Shown here: piece by piece, positions 13,101 through 21,785 of the stretch
Position numbering within the stretch: the first letter of the stretch is position 1
Layout of the letters: every line of letters begins with the position of its first letter
Assembly (NCBI RefSeq): GCF_033807575.1
Contig: NC_084719.1
Location: forward strand, 1,054,001 to 1,118,000
DNA: 64,000 nt
Direction of reading: 5' to 3'
DNA from: Cydia pomonella
Taxonomy: Eukaryota > Arthropoda > Insecta > Lepidoptera > Tortricidae
The notes under the pieces: model-generated
The model's database searches: none
Told to the model about the DNA's origin: nothing
The model's input: the letters and a program-made list of their open reading frames with translations, nothing else
Translations under genes and position numbers: made by a program

Positions 13101-13685
13101 CCGACAACATCGTTATATTTCAAACAATTTACACAAAACCTTAACAAGTTATATACTTAAGCCTTCCTCAAGAATCACTCTATTGATAGATGAAAGTCGT
13201 ATGAAAATCCGTTCAGTAGTTTTTAGTTTTGGAGTAGTTTTATAAGATGTAGTGAATTGACGTTTTCCCCTAGAATTGCGGACACTAGGTTGCGTGACAG
13301 TCGTGCACGCTCCCAATAGACATATGATCCTCAAAAGGAACTGGATCGACTTATACCATTAAAACCGTACCATTACATCTGCTCTGCTACTTTTTACACT
13401 TTAAACAAAGCTCCCGAATGACTGAAATGATTCCGAATAAAGTTATCAAATAGAAAGAAGATCAAAACATCTCCTGTTATCAGTTTCAACTAAGCCACAC
13501 CCTTTTAATTGAAAAGTAGGTAGTGGTCAGGTTTATAAGTGTTACATGTGTATAAAATTGTTTTGTTGACAGTGACGGAATCTGAAAACATGCTGCCTCG
13601 TCATCTCTCGCCAGAAGTAGCAGCAGCACTACAGAGCGTGAGGTTCATCGCACAACACATCAAGGATGCTGACAAGGATAATGAG
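1027..13685 (+). CDS. Nicotinic acetylcholine receptor alpha subunit, partial gene, six exons
   Basis: Ligand-gated cation channel subunit of the Cys-loop family, a plasma-membrane protein of insect cholinergic synapses and the target of neonicotinoid-type compounds. Joined exons are 1027-1186, 2337-2464, 4642-4817, 10924-11076, 12260-12378 and 13573-13685: 849 bases, 283 codons in frame through five junctions, each with AG/GT splice signals. In order they encode the end of the ligand-binding domain with the alpha-defining adjacent cysteines (YYPCC), TM1, TM2-TM3, and the cytoplasmic loop to the amphipathic helix before TM4. The signal peptide and Cys-loop exons lie upstream of the window. 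TM4 was not found. Introns are 1150, 2177, 6106, 1183 and 1194 bp, then at least 50 kb. TM1-TM3 resembles the insect alpha1-alpha4 type rather than the alpha7-like type; I cannot fix the exact subunit. Confidence 0.92.
1717..1772 (-). repeat. tRNA-like SINE head fragment
   Basis: The minus strand reads a B box (GGGTTCGAATCTC) preceded by GCCTACAAAGCAGATGG. It is short and lacks a SINE body, so it is probably a degraded tRNA-derived SINE in the first visible intron. Confidence 0.4.
1841..2247. mobile_element. Palindromic MITE, 407 bp
   Basis: Two inverted arms of about 145 bp (roughly 1841-1985 and 2085-2247), both starting AATTAAAACAAGAAATATTA when read inward, with a few indels. The centre contains a CACGTG box and GAGGCATCCTCAGGAGATGC. 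There is no coding capacity. No clear target duplication was resolved. It sits 89 bases before the TM1 exon. Confidence 0.8.
2337..2464 (+). CDS. nAChR alpha exon: TM1 and start of the pore
   Basis: Acceptor ttccag, donor gtaaga. It encodes DITFKLTMRRKTLFYTVN, the first membrane helix (LIIPCVGLTFLTVLVFYLP) and SDSGEK. The exon ends exactly after the Glu-Lys pair at pore positions -1' and 0', which form the cation selectivity filter. The whole pore-lining part from 1' onward is therefore on the following exon. A 407-bp hairpin MITE ends 89 bases upstream. Confidence 0.95.
2558..2600 (+). repeat. 16-bp tandem repeat
   Basis: 2.7 copies of AGACCGTCTATAGGCA with one substitution, in the intron after the TM1 exon. 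Confidence 0.85.
3633..3998 (+). repeat. 184-bp tandem duplication
   Basis: Two diverged direct copies, starting at 3633 and 3817, share AAGATAATTCTAAATGTT, TTGACAGTAAATACTTA and TGATTTATATATAATTAC. Intronic, no coding content. Confidence 0.8.
4642..4817 (+). CDS. nAChR alpha exon: TM2-TM3 (intact copy)
   Basis: Acceptor cccag, donor gtaatg. 176 bases, starting in phase 0 and ending with AG, which the next exon completes to Arg. It encodes ISLCISILVSLTVFFLGLAE (TM2, positions 1'-20'), the IIPPTSLAIPLLGKY linker and TM3 to LNVHFR. Two residues are notable: Val at 9', where vertebrate alpha7 has Leu, and Gly at 17', where the decayed sister exon at 5439-5610 and alpha7 have Leu. This is the only undamaged TM2-TM3 exon in the window. 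Confidence 0.94.
5439..5610 (+). pseudogene. Decayed duplicate of the nAChR TM2-TM3 exon
   Basis: It lies 621 bases downstream of the intact exon and has its own acceptor (atttctag) and donor (gtaaag). It aligns end to end with 4642-4817 but is 172 rather than 176 bases, because four bases are missing after the fifth codon, shifting the frame. The downstream frame reads LVSLTVFFLLLAKIIPHTSL and on to LNMHFR, with an in-frame TAA where the intact exon has the serine codon TCG of TM3. Other damaging changes are Glu20' to Lys, a linker Pro to His and a TM3 Phe to His. Most other differences from the intact exon are third-position and silent, which points to long past selection as coding sequence. 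Probably a former mutually exclusive exon. A sequencing error could explain one lesion but hardly all of them. Confidence 0.9.
6732..7002 (+). mobile_element. tRNA-derived SINE, family A copy 1
   Basis: The head has an A-box-like TGGCCTAGTGGG and a B box GGTTCAAATCC. The body shared by all family A copies follows (ATGAGCATGGATATTTGTTC, then GAGCTTNCNGTGGGACTTAG), with an (ATTT)n tail. It lacks about ten bases after the A box. Confidence 0.88.
8315..8651 (+). repeat. Two-copy direct repeat
   Basis: About 75-80 bp beginning AGTTAGTTATTAAACAATGA occurs at 8315-8394 and 8578-8651. The bases between include a GCATTACTGCCGCA-type segment that recurs at 10.7 and 28.8 kb. Confidence 0.75.
9172..9478 (+). 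repeat. Two-copy direct repeat, 55 bp units
   Basis: 9172-9226 and 9424-9478 share TTTGATACAATGACGCCAAA and the flanking bases. Between them a smaller tandem pair (GTTGTCCGTGAAATATGT) lies at about 9290-9345. Confidence 0.75.
10520..10690 (+). mobile_element. Non-LTR retrotransposon 3' tail fragment
   Basis: Contains TAGTGTTGTGTTCCTGCCGG, then GGAGTTGCAGGCGTACATAG and TGCTTACCATCAGGCGGGCC. The same 3' tail occurs at 13.7, 22.1, 31.9, 43.8 and 44.9 kb, where two copies are linked to LINE C-terminal coding sequence. Confidence 0.75.
10718..10835. repeat. GCATTACTGC-type dispersed repeat
   Basis: Carries GGCAGTACTCGTAATATCGC, CTGTAATGCTGTCGATTGCA and CATTACTATCGCAAATGTCA. Related segments in both orientations occur at 8436-8515 and 28780-28950, with a shorter match at 43893-43940. 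Probably remnants of a DNA element. It ends about 90 bases before the exon at 10924. Confidence 0.6.
10924..11076 (+). CDS. nAChR alpha exon: proximal cytoplasmic loop
   Basis: Acceptor caccctag, donor gtaact. The first base completes Arg, and the exon then reads SPSTHTMSPWMKKLFLQLMP, KLLMMRRTKYSLPEYDDTF and SNGYTNELEM. This is the segment directly after TM3 (the short MX-like helix). The last two bases, AG, join T of the next exon to give Ser. Confidence 0.93.
11300..11561 (-). mobile_element. tRNA-derived SINE, family A copy 2
   Basis: A full-length minus-strand copy: head at 11561 (GACGACCGGTTTGGCCTAGT), B box GGTTCAAATCC, AT-rich tail at 11300. It lies in the intron between the exons at 10924 and 12260. 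Confidence 0.9.
12260..12378 (+). CDS. nAChR alpha exon: variable cytoplasmic loop
   Basis: Acceptor gttcccag, donor gtaagt. It encodes a hydrophilic, acidic and serine-rich stretch, RDSLTDAFSDSKNGDNGDYR followed by KSPNPEDDMMAAGGHQRPS. This is typical of the poorly conserved TM3-TM4 loop of insect nAChR subunits. It is called an exon because phase and splice sites fit exactly between the flanking exons. Confidence 0.87.
13573..13685 (+). CDS. nAChR alpha exon: helix before TM4
   Basis: Acceptor ttgacag, donor gtaagt. It encodes TESENMLPRHLSPEVAAALQ and then SVRFIAQHIKDADKDNE, the conserved amphipathic helix before TM4. It ends in phase 0, where family members continue with a V(V/I)EDWK-type TM4 exon that I could not find. 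A dispersed LINE-tail repeat starts only about 12-30 bases after the donor. Confidence 0.92.
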
Positions 13686-13696
13686 GTAAGTACGTA

Positions 13697-14062
13697 TTCA
13701 TACGTATTCACGTCGGTTGCAAACAAGCATACGTCCCGCCTGATGGTAAGCAGTCTCCGTAGCCTATGTACGCCTGCAACTCCAGAGGAGTTACATGCAC
13801 GTTGCCGACCCCAACACTCCGTAGCCTCGTTGAGCTCTGACAATCTTACTCACCGGCAGGAACACAACACTATGAGTAGGGTCTAGTGTTATTTGGCTGC
13901 GGTTTTCTGTAAGGTGAAGGTACTCGTACTTCCCCAGTTAGGCTCTGCTCTAGATCTGGAATGACATCCGCTGTGCTGTGCCCTACTGCACAAAGCGAGA
14001 TGACATTCACAATGCTCATACCTCTCTTTTGGACGTACCCGGGTCCAAGATTTGACATGCTG
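13697..14062 (-). mobile_element. Non-LTR retrotransposon 3' tail fragment
   Basis: A minus-strand copy of the repeat with GGGCACAGCACAGCGGATGT and the GGAGTTGCAGGCGTACATAG tail. A second, less complete copy is at 31888-32175. It abuts the donor site of the exon ending at 13685. Confidence 0.75.
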
Positions 14063-14425
14063 CTAAGATATATATCTGGTAAGAAAAGGCAGCAGCACAG
14101 AGGGTGCTGATATAGTTGATGGCTAGTTTTACTGATCTACATAACTCAAACATCAAGACGTTCGGTCGTTTACGAAATATAAGAAGGAGGTACTTATAAA
14201 ACCATCGTTTGTCCTGTATTATCTAGGCTTTCACGAATTGTGGAACAAAATATTTCCGAAATTGTATAATAAAAATAAGACACCATTCCTCATCCCTAGG
14301 TAGCAAATCTTTCCAGCATATGGGTTTAGGGGACCCTAGCGACATCTACCGTAAGAACGTTACACTTCTTAGACGGCTACCGGAGTTCCAAGTCAAAATT
14401 CACCAGTAACGATTATAGATTAGTA

Positions 14426-14582
14426 TTATGGTGCTTCTTATTGCATGGTTACCCTAAACTATTACTACTACAGCAATCGGGATACTTGCAGGTACTCTGA
14501 CCTAACCAGTTCATTACGATGCTTCCTCTTTGACAGCCTCAACCCAAGTGAACGAGCCTGTCCAACATTTACCGTGTCCCCA
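14426..14582 (+). repeat. 157-bp direct repeat, left copy
   Basis: Identical base for base to 19306-19462 by my reading. Starts TTATGGTGCTTCTTATTGCA and ends TTACCGTGTCCCCA. The inner 154 bases have TG...CA ends like an LTR, but there is no matching flank duplication and no recognisable primer site. Confidence 0.9.
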
Positions 14583-14940
14583 TCGGCTTCTGCTTACCTA
14601 CCTAAGTACCTCGATACTTTTCAATTTCCTGCTTAAAGGCAAATCTCTTTACTCGAAAGAAAGAAAGAAAACCTCGATCTGTGTTAGAACTCAGTCACTT
14701 TACGTACTTGCTACTGTATCATTACTCACGACGGTTTAAATTTCTGCAGTTCAGTTTTGGATCACTATATCAAACTCAAGAGCCTTAATCAATGCTCAAG
14801 CATTAAACACATTCATGTTCAATTACGTTCTTCATCTGGCTCAACACCCGAAATTCAAACAACTGTTTTTTTCCTAGAAAAAGAGAAAAACTTCCCCAAA
14901 TTCTAACAATTTTTTTTGTAAAAAATATTAATTGTAACAC

Positions 14941-15125
14941 ACATTTCAATCGAACAATAGTCACAGACATACAGTATCTGTTCTCTATGTACAACTTGTC
15001 TCTCTTTTCATTTTAGCATCTATTAATAGTATTAACCATTTCAATCGGACAATGCTCACACACATACAATATGTTTTCTATGTATAACTTATCTCTCTTT
15101 TCATTTTACCATCTATCATTAGGTA
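14941..15125 (+). repeat. Two tandem copies of a ~95-bp unit
   Basis: Both copies carry CATTTCAATCG, then CACA(G/C)ACATACA, then TATGTA(C/T)AACTT and TCTCTCTTTTCATTTTA. This is the left edge of the repetitive, hairpin-rich intron segment. Confidence 0.7.
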
Positions 15126-15825
15126 GATGTAAACCATTAGGTTTTGTTATACTTTTTTTTTTTACTTCATTTCATAAAATAAAATATTTAATACTCTGTA
15201 TTATAGAATTTAACGGAGATCAAACTTAATTTCGATCTAACTTGTAATCAAGACGCTGTCTTACATTTTACCCACTTATACTTTATATTCTCTTCTCACA
15301 AGACCACTGTAAATTCTATATCTAAAAAAATCGCGTAAGTATATCTCCACACACGACAGTCGTGAAACTGCCAGCGTCGATAAAAATCTATAATTCTTAT
15401 CTTCATAAGAGTGTAATTTCACTAATTCATCCTTCGTTTGATTCATCTCTCCAAAATTTGAGGCGTATGCTCAGGGTTATTTTAATTTCAACCATATATA
15501 AAATAAAAAAATATATGAACCATTTCAAGAGAACGAACGTTCGCTACTAACGTTCCGTTTTTTTTCATATTTCACTTACAGCTCTCACAAGTCACTATTG
15601 TGATTCTGTATCTCCGTTTAATCAATACATACGTATGCTTGTTGGAATTAAAAATCAATATAAGCTACAAATTACTTTTTTTTATTATCATTCCATCAAT
15701 AACCAGTTGCATTCTCGTCATCGTACTAAATACTGTAAATATTACTTGCAATGTCACGTTAGAATATAATTTATGAACAATCAAAGAAAAGATTAGTCAT
15801 CTTATTTGGACTAAAAAAAACATCC

Positions 15826-15841
15826 GTCGCGTTCTCGCGAC
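15826..15841. repeat. Short hairpin with loop GTTCTC
   Basis: Five-base perfect arms GTCGC/GCGAC around a six-base loop GTTCTC. It is an outlying member of the stem-loop family of the next array. Confidence 0.55.
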
Positions 15842-15973
15842 CACCATAGTCAAATCTTTAGCAACTAGTCATACAGAATTCACCATTCGCACATTCGCAT
15901 TTTATAATTCGCAATTTCAATGTGTACACTTCCGTCAAAAAACAAACAATTTCATCTAATTCTCAATCATCCG

Positions 15974-16381
15974 TGACGAACCCTCACGTCAAACAAAAAT
16001 AAAATATTAAGATGTACTCTCACGTACTTTAATGTTTACTTTCCTTGACGCACGCTCACTTCACACAAAAATCAAATTTCAGATGTACTCTCACGTCAAA
16101 TAACTTCTAACTACCTTGACGTATGCTCATGTCAAATAAAAAACAATTTCCTTGACGTGCTCTCACGATAAACAAAAATCAAATTTAAAACGCACGCTCA
16201 CATCAAATAAAAATCAAATTTAAGACGCACTCTCTCGTCAAATAATTTTCAACTTCCTTGACGCACACTCACGTCAAGTACAAATCATATTTCAGACGAA
16301 CTCTCACGTCAAAAAATTTCCTACTTCCATGACGCATGCTCACGTCAATCGATAATCAAATTTTAGACGCACTCTCACGTC
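15974..16381. repeat. Stem-loop array A (12 hairpins, ~36-bp spacing)
   Basis: Twelve short inverted repeats follow one another about every 36 bases, giving a ~71-bp dimer. One type has arms TTGACG/CGTCAA around ACGCTC, ATGCTC or ACACTC. The other has arms GACGY/RCGTC around ACTCTC. The spacers are AT-rich (AAATCAAATTT, AATAACTTC). Units are diverged but the inverted symmetry and the six-base loop persist. No coding capacity. Confidence 0.85.
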
Positions 16382-16984
16382 CAACAAAAGTTAAATAACT
16401 TGATTGAACAATAGTTATTTGTACAACAAGAAAGCAAAGTTTGATATTTCTTCGAGTGCTTGTTTTGATTGTATAATAAAATACGTAAAATATGGTGTTT
16501 TTATTAAATTTTAAACTTTTATTTCATTAATTAATTATTACGAATGAAGACTCGTAGGGTGTTTTGGAACGATGCGGTCTGACTTATTTCGGGGGTCTAT
16601 TATAAACCGTCAATATACCGTTGAATTACGTATGCACTTTTTTTTGTTCAAATATTCCGAACTTGTATTAGGCCCCGCTCGTTGAAATGACATTCGACTC
16701 TAAAGGTCACTTGAATGTTATTTTGTCTCACTCGGTGAGCAAAATGTGATTTTGCTCACTGTTTTTAAGCAGCAAATTACCCTTGTTCGAGCTGCTGACG
16801 TGATAAAATATTTTCATCAGTGAAACAAACAAATTCGTTATAAATTATATTTCTTTCGCTCTTTGTTGTCTTTAACAAAACTATCATCTGGCACTGACAC
16901 TGAATAGTTCTGTATACAGCAAACTCTCAATACTCGCTCTCATGCTATATGCATATATTATTTATTATTGTCATACAAAAACTT

Positions 16985-17052
16985 GAGTTAACTTCTCTTA
17001 AGTTACCTTCGCTTATGTTAAGCTACCATAATGCTCTCTCACATTGTTATTA
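16985..17052. repeat. Degenerate stem-loop relics
   Basis: AAGTTACCTTCGCTTATGTT followed by ACCATAATGCTCTCTCACAT aligns with the two hairpins of array B with several substitutions and a small deletion. A further ATACGCTCAT relic lies at about 17353. Confidence 0.6.
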
Positions 17053-17667
17053 TATATCGTGTACCTGCGTAACTTTAAATCATACTAGTAGACCATATGA
17101 TTGACCAGCAATTTTACACAGACTCTGCATGAGTTTAATTATCATAACTTCTTTCCAAGTTCTATATTGTCGTTTAATACTAAATAAGTGATTTAGAATC
17201 AATGCATTTAAATTTACACACTGTCAAAATCCATTGTCACATTATACATAAGTATAGTGTCATTTAACCCAATTAAATTAACTCATTAATAAAATAAAAA
17301 AAAGGATTGTCTATTTCAGGCTTCTAGCCCATAACAAATCTCTTTATGTTTCATTAAGATCTCTTAGATACGCTCATTTAAAATTACTAGTACCTGGGCG
17401 ACCGAGCTCCGCTCGGCTACAACTATCCATTGCAATATAGTGGCGTATAATAGGTGATAATCTACATAAACTTAAAAAGTAAAATGTGAACTGACAATTA
17501 TTATTATTTACAATCGAATTCAACCTTACAGCACTTGTCACAGAGTAACGCCATCTATTGCCAATTTCTCTTATTACATAGCTCATTTTTTTACCAAACC
17601 AAACCTGTTCAAAACAATAAAAATTAAAAATTATATATAAACTTGAACATATAAAAAAAAACAAAGG

Positions 17668-17945
17668 TTAGTCACCGGGCGAGATTCGAACCCGTAACAC
17701 TCGTTTCTAGCCGTCCGCGTCCCAACCCGCCGGACCAGACGGACAGTGGCCAGCAACACGAAATCAGCGACCACATTCTGCGTCGAAAGAAAAACGCATG
17801 AAAACTCGAAAACACGCGCCTAATCTAGACCGACTGTACACCCCCAAAAACCCCCATATACCAAATTTCAGCGAAATCGCCAGAGCCGTTTCCGAGACCA
17901 CAGAAAACTATATATATATACAAGAATTGCTCGTTCAAAGGTATA
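17668..17945. repeat. tRNA-like head plus retroelement-like segment
   Basis: 17668-17752 on the minus strand has a B box (GGGTTCGAATCTCG). 17860-17945 carries AATTTCAGCGAAATCGCCAG and CAAGAATTGCTCGTT, which resembles insect retroelement 3' sequence. I cannot join the two into one element. Confidence 0.45.
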
Positions 17946-17988
17946 AGATAATGCAACATCAGAACGTTATGTCGAACTATCATCTTCT

Positions 17989-18297
17989 AATTTACATACG
18001 CTCATGTAAATTTACCATAATGTACGCTCACATTATGAAGAACTATCATCATCTAATTTACTTACACTCAAGTAAATTTACATAATGTACGCTCACATTA
18101 TGAAAAACTATCATCATCTAATTTACATACGCTCATGTAAATTTACCATAATGTACGCTCACATTATGAAAAACTATCATCATCCAATTTACATACGCTC
18201 ATGTAAATTTACCGTAATGTACGCTCACATTATGAAGTACTATCATCTAATTTACATTCGCTCATGTAAATTTACCATAATGTACGCTCACATTATG
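17989..18297. repeat. Stem-loop array B (10 hairpins, ~65-bp dimer)
   Basis: Five tandem units each hold two perfect or near-perfect hairpins. Hairpin 1 has 9-bp arms AATTTACAT/ATGTAAATT. Hairpin 2 has 8-bp arms CATAATGT/ACATTATG. Both have the six-base loop ACGCTC. Units start at 17989, 18055, 18120, 18186 and 18249. In unit 2 both arms of hairpin 1 changed together (AATTTACTT/AAGTAAATT, loop ACACTC), keeping the stem. In unit 4 hairpin 2 has one wobble change, and in unit 5 the loop is TCGCTC. The open frames across it are by-products of the repeat. Confidence 0.93.
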
Positions 18298-18360
18298 AAT
18301 CTGCTATTCTATTTATCTCATCTTTCACGTCCAAACTCTTAATATTACCCTCTTAATATT

Positions 18361-19305
18361 ACTCATGTTATTAAAACTACATAAGTATATACTACACAAA
18401 ACGCTTGTTTACGTTGTTGTACACTAGCTTACTTTAAATAAGTATCTGTATTTACTTATATTTTTATGCTAGCCCGCTTTCAACTGTAAGGCTTTCATTA
18501 GCATAAATAAACTATGAGTCTCATACAATTTTAGCTAAATTGGAGTAAAATTTACAGATAACATGTGTAACACTGTCACCTGTGTAACACTGTCACTGCC
18601 ACCATTAAACGTAGGTATTTATTTCGACAAAAATATGTCTATAAATAGATACTTATTATTTCGCATTTTAGTGCTGTCCAATTCACTGATTTCGTATAGA
18701 TTTAACTAAAACTGCTGCATTGAACATAAATCATGACGTGTACAACAATGAAATACATAAATGCTTTTAAAAATTCTTATCAAAGAAAAAAATATATAGG
18801 AAAGCATAACCTACTCCATGTGTAAAAATGACAAAACTAATTTATTTCTGGTCATGATGCCTCATATACTGATGTCTTAAAGGAACTTTTATTATCATAA
18901 TATATATTTACTTAACTTTCTTGGGCCATCATATGATTTACAACAATCATTTAATATTATCTGTCTAAATTATTATAAATTCATTATCTATCACAATAAA
19001 CTACCAGCCAATTTATTGTTTTCAGTTGCTTGCAAAGAAGTGGTAAGATATACTTCTTAATGACTATTTTTACTCACGAGTTTTAAAGCTACCTGCAACT
19101 TCATCATGCATTTTTTTAAATTGCTAATACATATAATAGTTACTTACAAGCAGTCGCCAAAAACATATATCTGAAGCATGTAAATCGTCCTAAACTCATG
19201 AAATAAAATACTTTTTATTTCTATAACTTACGTTTCATAAAACTTAGGAATCAAAATAAATCTCAAAATCCCAATGTGGGTTAGTGGTACGTTAACACTT
19301 CTGAT
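18361..19305. other. Intron, no recognised feature
   Basis: AT-rich intron sequence between array B and the second 157-bp repeat. I see no coding, RNA or clear repeat signal. Confidence 0.5.
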
Positions 19306-19462
19306 TTATGGTGCTTCTTATTGCATGGTTACCCTAAACTATTACTACTACAGCAATCGGGATACTTGCAGGTACTCTGACCTAACCAGTTCATTACGAT
19401 GCTTCCTCTTTGACAGCCTCAACCCAAGTGAACGAGCCTGTCCAACATTTACCGTGTCCCCA
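19306..19462 (+). repeat. 157-bp direct repeat, right copy
   Basis: Identical to 14426-14582 and 4880 bases away. The identity implies a recent duplication, gene conversion, or two recent insertions. Confidence 0.9.
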
Positions 19463-20333
19463 CCACCTGCTAAAACTACCGTGTTTTGACATAATGTTAA
19501 ATCGTGTTCAGTATAATGTTATTTTTCCAACTACCCCTGTATTAATCGGGGTAACATAATAATGTTGTCACGGTATAATTATTATTTAACTGCTATCTTA
19601 AATGTAAACATAAATAAATCATGACAGTATATATTATTATGGTAACGATGTGCTACCCATACTAAATTAATTTTTAACGAGCAGAAACGTCTGCGAACGA
19701 TGCTAATAAAAAATAGCGAGTTACAGAACATTAGCAATTGCCATGCGTGACAAAAGGAACCAGCTTATATCATCATAAGCTTCGTCAGCAATTTCATTAC
19801 AAAATTACCGCGCAGAGCGGGTTTCCACTCCGTTTTCATCTTTCTCCGTTTCTCACAGTATTCTTCGCAATAAATATACAACTTAAAGCGAAACTTCGAT
19901 TCCAATAGCTGCTCCTTTAAATATTTAAATCCCTCACAAAGCAAGAGTCAAAAATCTGGGTTTTTCTAAACGCCATTGTTTTCAAGTCTCTTTTGTGTTA
20001 AAAGAAATTAAGTCACAGCTTTTAAATCCTCCAAACGTTTCCAAAGCAATGTCGAACATCGCAGAGTAAGGGCAGCTGTTTTTAATCGCCTCTTAAGAGC
20101 TCCGTTTATTTAGCTTGTTACATATTCATGACGATGTCTGGCCCTTTTCATTCGTCTATTTCCATCTCTATTGCTATATGGGAGTGTGATAGAGAAGCAG
20201 GAGGGATTTCGATTTTCGAAGTAGGCCACTGTCCGAGGTTGGACTTGTATTTATTCTTAGGTCATTTATTATTTTTTGTAAGAAAATGGACTTTTGACGT
20301 TAACAATGAATGTATATGTATAATTAAGTAAAA

Positions 20334-20473
20334 ACACCGAACAAGTGCGAGACGGACTCGCGCTCCGAGGATTACGTACGTTTTAGTACCTATTTGTTGT
20401 TATAACACCAACAGAAATACATCTGTGAAAATTTCAACTGTCTATCACTGTTCATGAAATACAGTCTGATGAT

Positions 20474-20506
<33 letters not shown>

Positions 20507-20563
20507 GACAGCGGAGTCTTAGAAACAGGTTCCCCTTTTACTTTTTGGGTACAGAACGCTAAA
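20334..20563 (+). repeat. Dispersed repeat with (GACA)n
   Basis: Contains AAGTGCGAGACGGACTCGCG, AAATTTCAACTGTCTATCAC, a GACA microsatellite at 20477-20510, and a terminal CAGCGGAGTCTTAGAA. A reverse-strand relative is at 43228-43498. Confidence 0.75.
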
Positions 20564-20758
20564 AAAATATGGTCATAGAACTAGGGAGCTTAGAAGGAAA
20601 GTTTTTCTTTCATAGTCACTACCTTATTTTTCTATGGAGTATAGGAAATTCACTTAATGTTATAGCTTACACTCTGCACTTCATGATAAATGGCAGTCGT
20701 GTTTTAGAGATAGACAATATATGTAAGTTTGAGATACTAAAGATACTAACCTAACTAA

Positions 20759-20945
20759 GGGGCATGAAACACTGCGTACGATCTGGTCTGAGTACCTACC
20801 GTGAACCACGTTTGACGTGTTGCCTCTCTGTCGCTCTTGTAAATTCGTACGTAAGTGTGATAGGGAGGCAACACGTCGAACGTGGTTCGCGGTAGGCCCT
20901 CTGCGTTGTAATGACGTGCAAATCGGACGCAGTGTGCCATGCCCC
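20759..20945. mobile_element. hAT-like MITE, 187 bp
   Basis: Terminal inverted repeats start GGGGCATG and continue imperfectly for about 80 bp (arms share CACTGCGT, GAACCACGTT and GACGTGTTGCCTC). A 7-bp target duplication TAACTAA flanks it (20752-20758 and 20946-20952). The duplication size suggests a hAT-type mobiliser. A related internal fragment is at 41180-41275. Confidence 0.82.
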
Positions 20946-21148
20946 TAACTAACGTTACCAGTGGCGGCGCGTCAAATATTCTCTCTGGGCAAGTCGATGA
21001 TAATTGAGTTATATGGTTGCTTCCCTTTGCTTGCGTGCTTCCCGCACATTTCCTCTCATATCCGCCTCAGTGGAAACGCAGTCTAAAAGTGACAATTATA
21101 CTTTGACACCAGGCAGAGTGGAAACGTTTTCAATTGCGTTATAAGAGT

Positions 21149-21400
21149 TAAATAAATAAAAATAAATAAATAAATATTATAGGACATTCTTACACAAATT
21201 GGCTACGTCCCATGGTAAGCTCAAGAAGGCTTGTGTTGTGGGTACTCAGACAACGATATATACAATATATAAATACTTAAATACGTAGAAAACATCCATG
21301 ACTCAGAAACAAATAACTGTGCTCATCGCACAAATAAATGACCTTACCGGGAGTCGAACCCATTACTATCGGCTTCATAGGCAGGGTCACTACCCCACCT
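21149..21400 (-). mobile_element. tRNA-derived SINE, family A copy 3
   Basis: A minus-strand copy with an AAATAAATAAAT tail on the left, diverged, and missing the first bases of the head at its right end. Confidence 0.85.
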
Positions 21401-21785
21401 AAAAGTTATTTACATGTAATTTATTAGTTGTGTTGTTTTTGTTTAAACGTCATAAATATGTATATGTTTATGTTATCTTACAACTACAGATTGTGATTGC
21501 AAAATTGCAGGAGTTGAAGATATACGAGTTTTCTTGATAAAAATGAGAATTGGATGTCGCCTTCAGAATGTAACCAAGAGTACCCGGAGCGGGACGAAGC
21601 ACGCGAGGAAACGATACTGCACCAAGAAGTGTCATTTCAAGCACACATGCGAGCATAGACGCGAGCGAATCATTCTAGCCGACTTTTGCATTAAACAAAC
21701 TTTAGAATATTTCATCAAAAAAACCCGTTACGTTCTCATTTTAAAATTACATGTTTATTAAATTAATCTCACAAGCGGCATTGAA

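Noticed and set aside
13539..13886. 115-codon frame as a complete small gene
   Set aside because: It is the nAChR exon 13573-13685 plus flanking intron and repeat; the splice signals and phase explain it.
15974..18297. CRISPR-like array
   Set aside because: Regular spacing and palindromic repeats look similar at first, but this is an insect intron, spacers are not unique and repeats are diverged.
17798..18342. Two adjoining open frames coding repeats like MYAHIMKNYHH and LIYIRSCKFT
   Set aside because: They simply translate the hairpin array; the repeat is organised by DNA symmetry and loop identity, and no splice or start context supports a protein.
14426..19462. LTR retrotransposon bounded by the 157-bp repeats
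   Set aside because: TG...CA ends exist, but there is no target duplication, primer site, purine tract or coding sequence.
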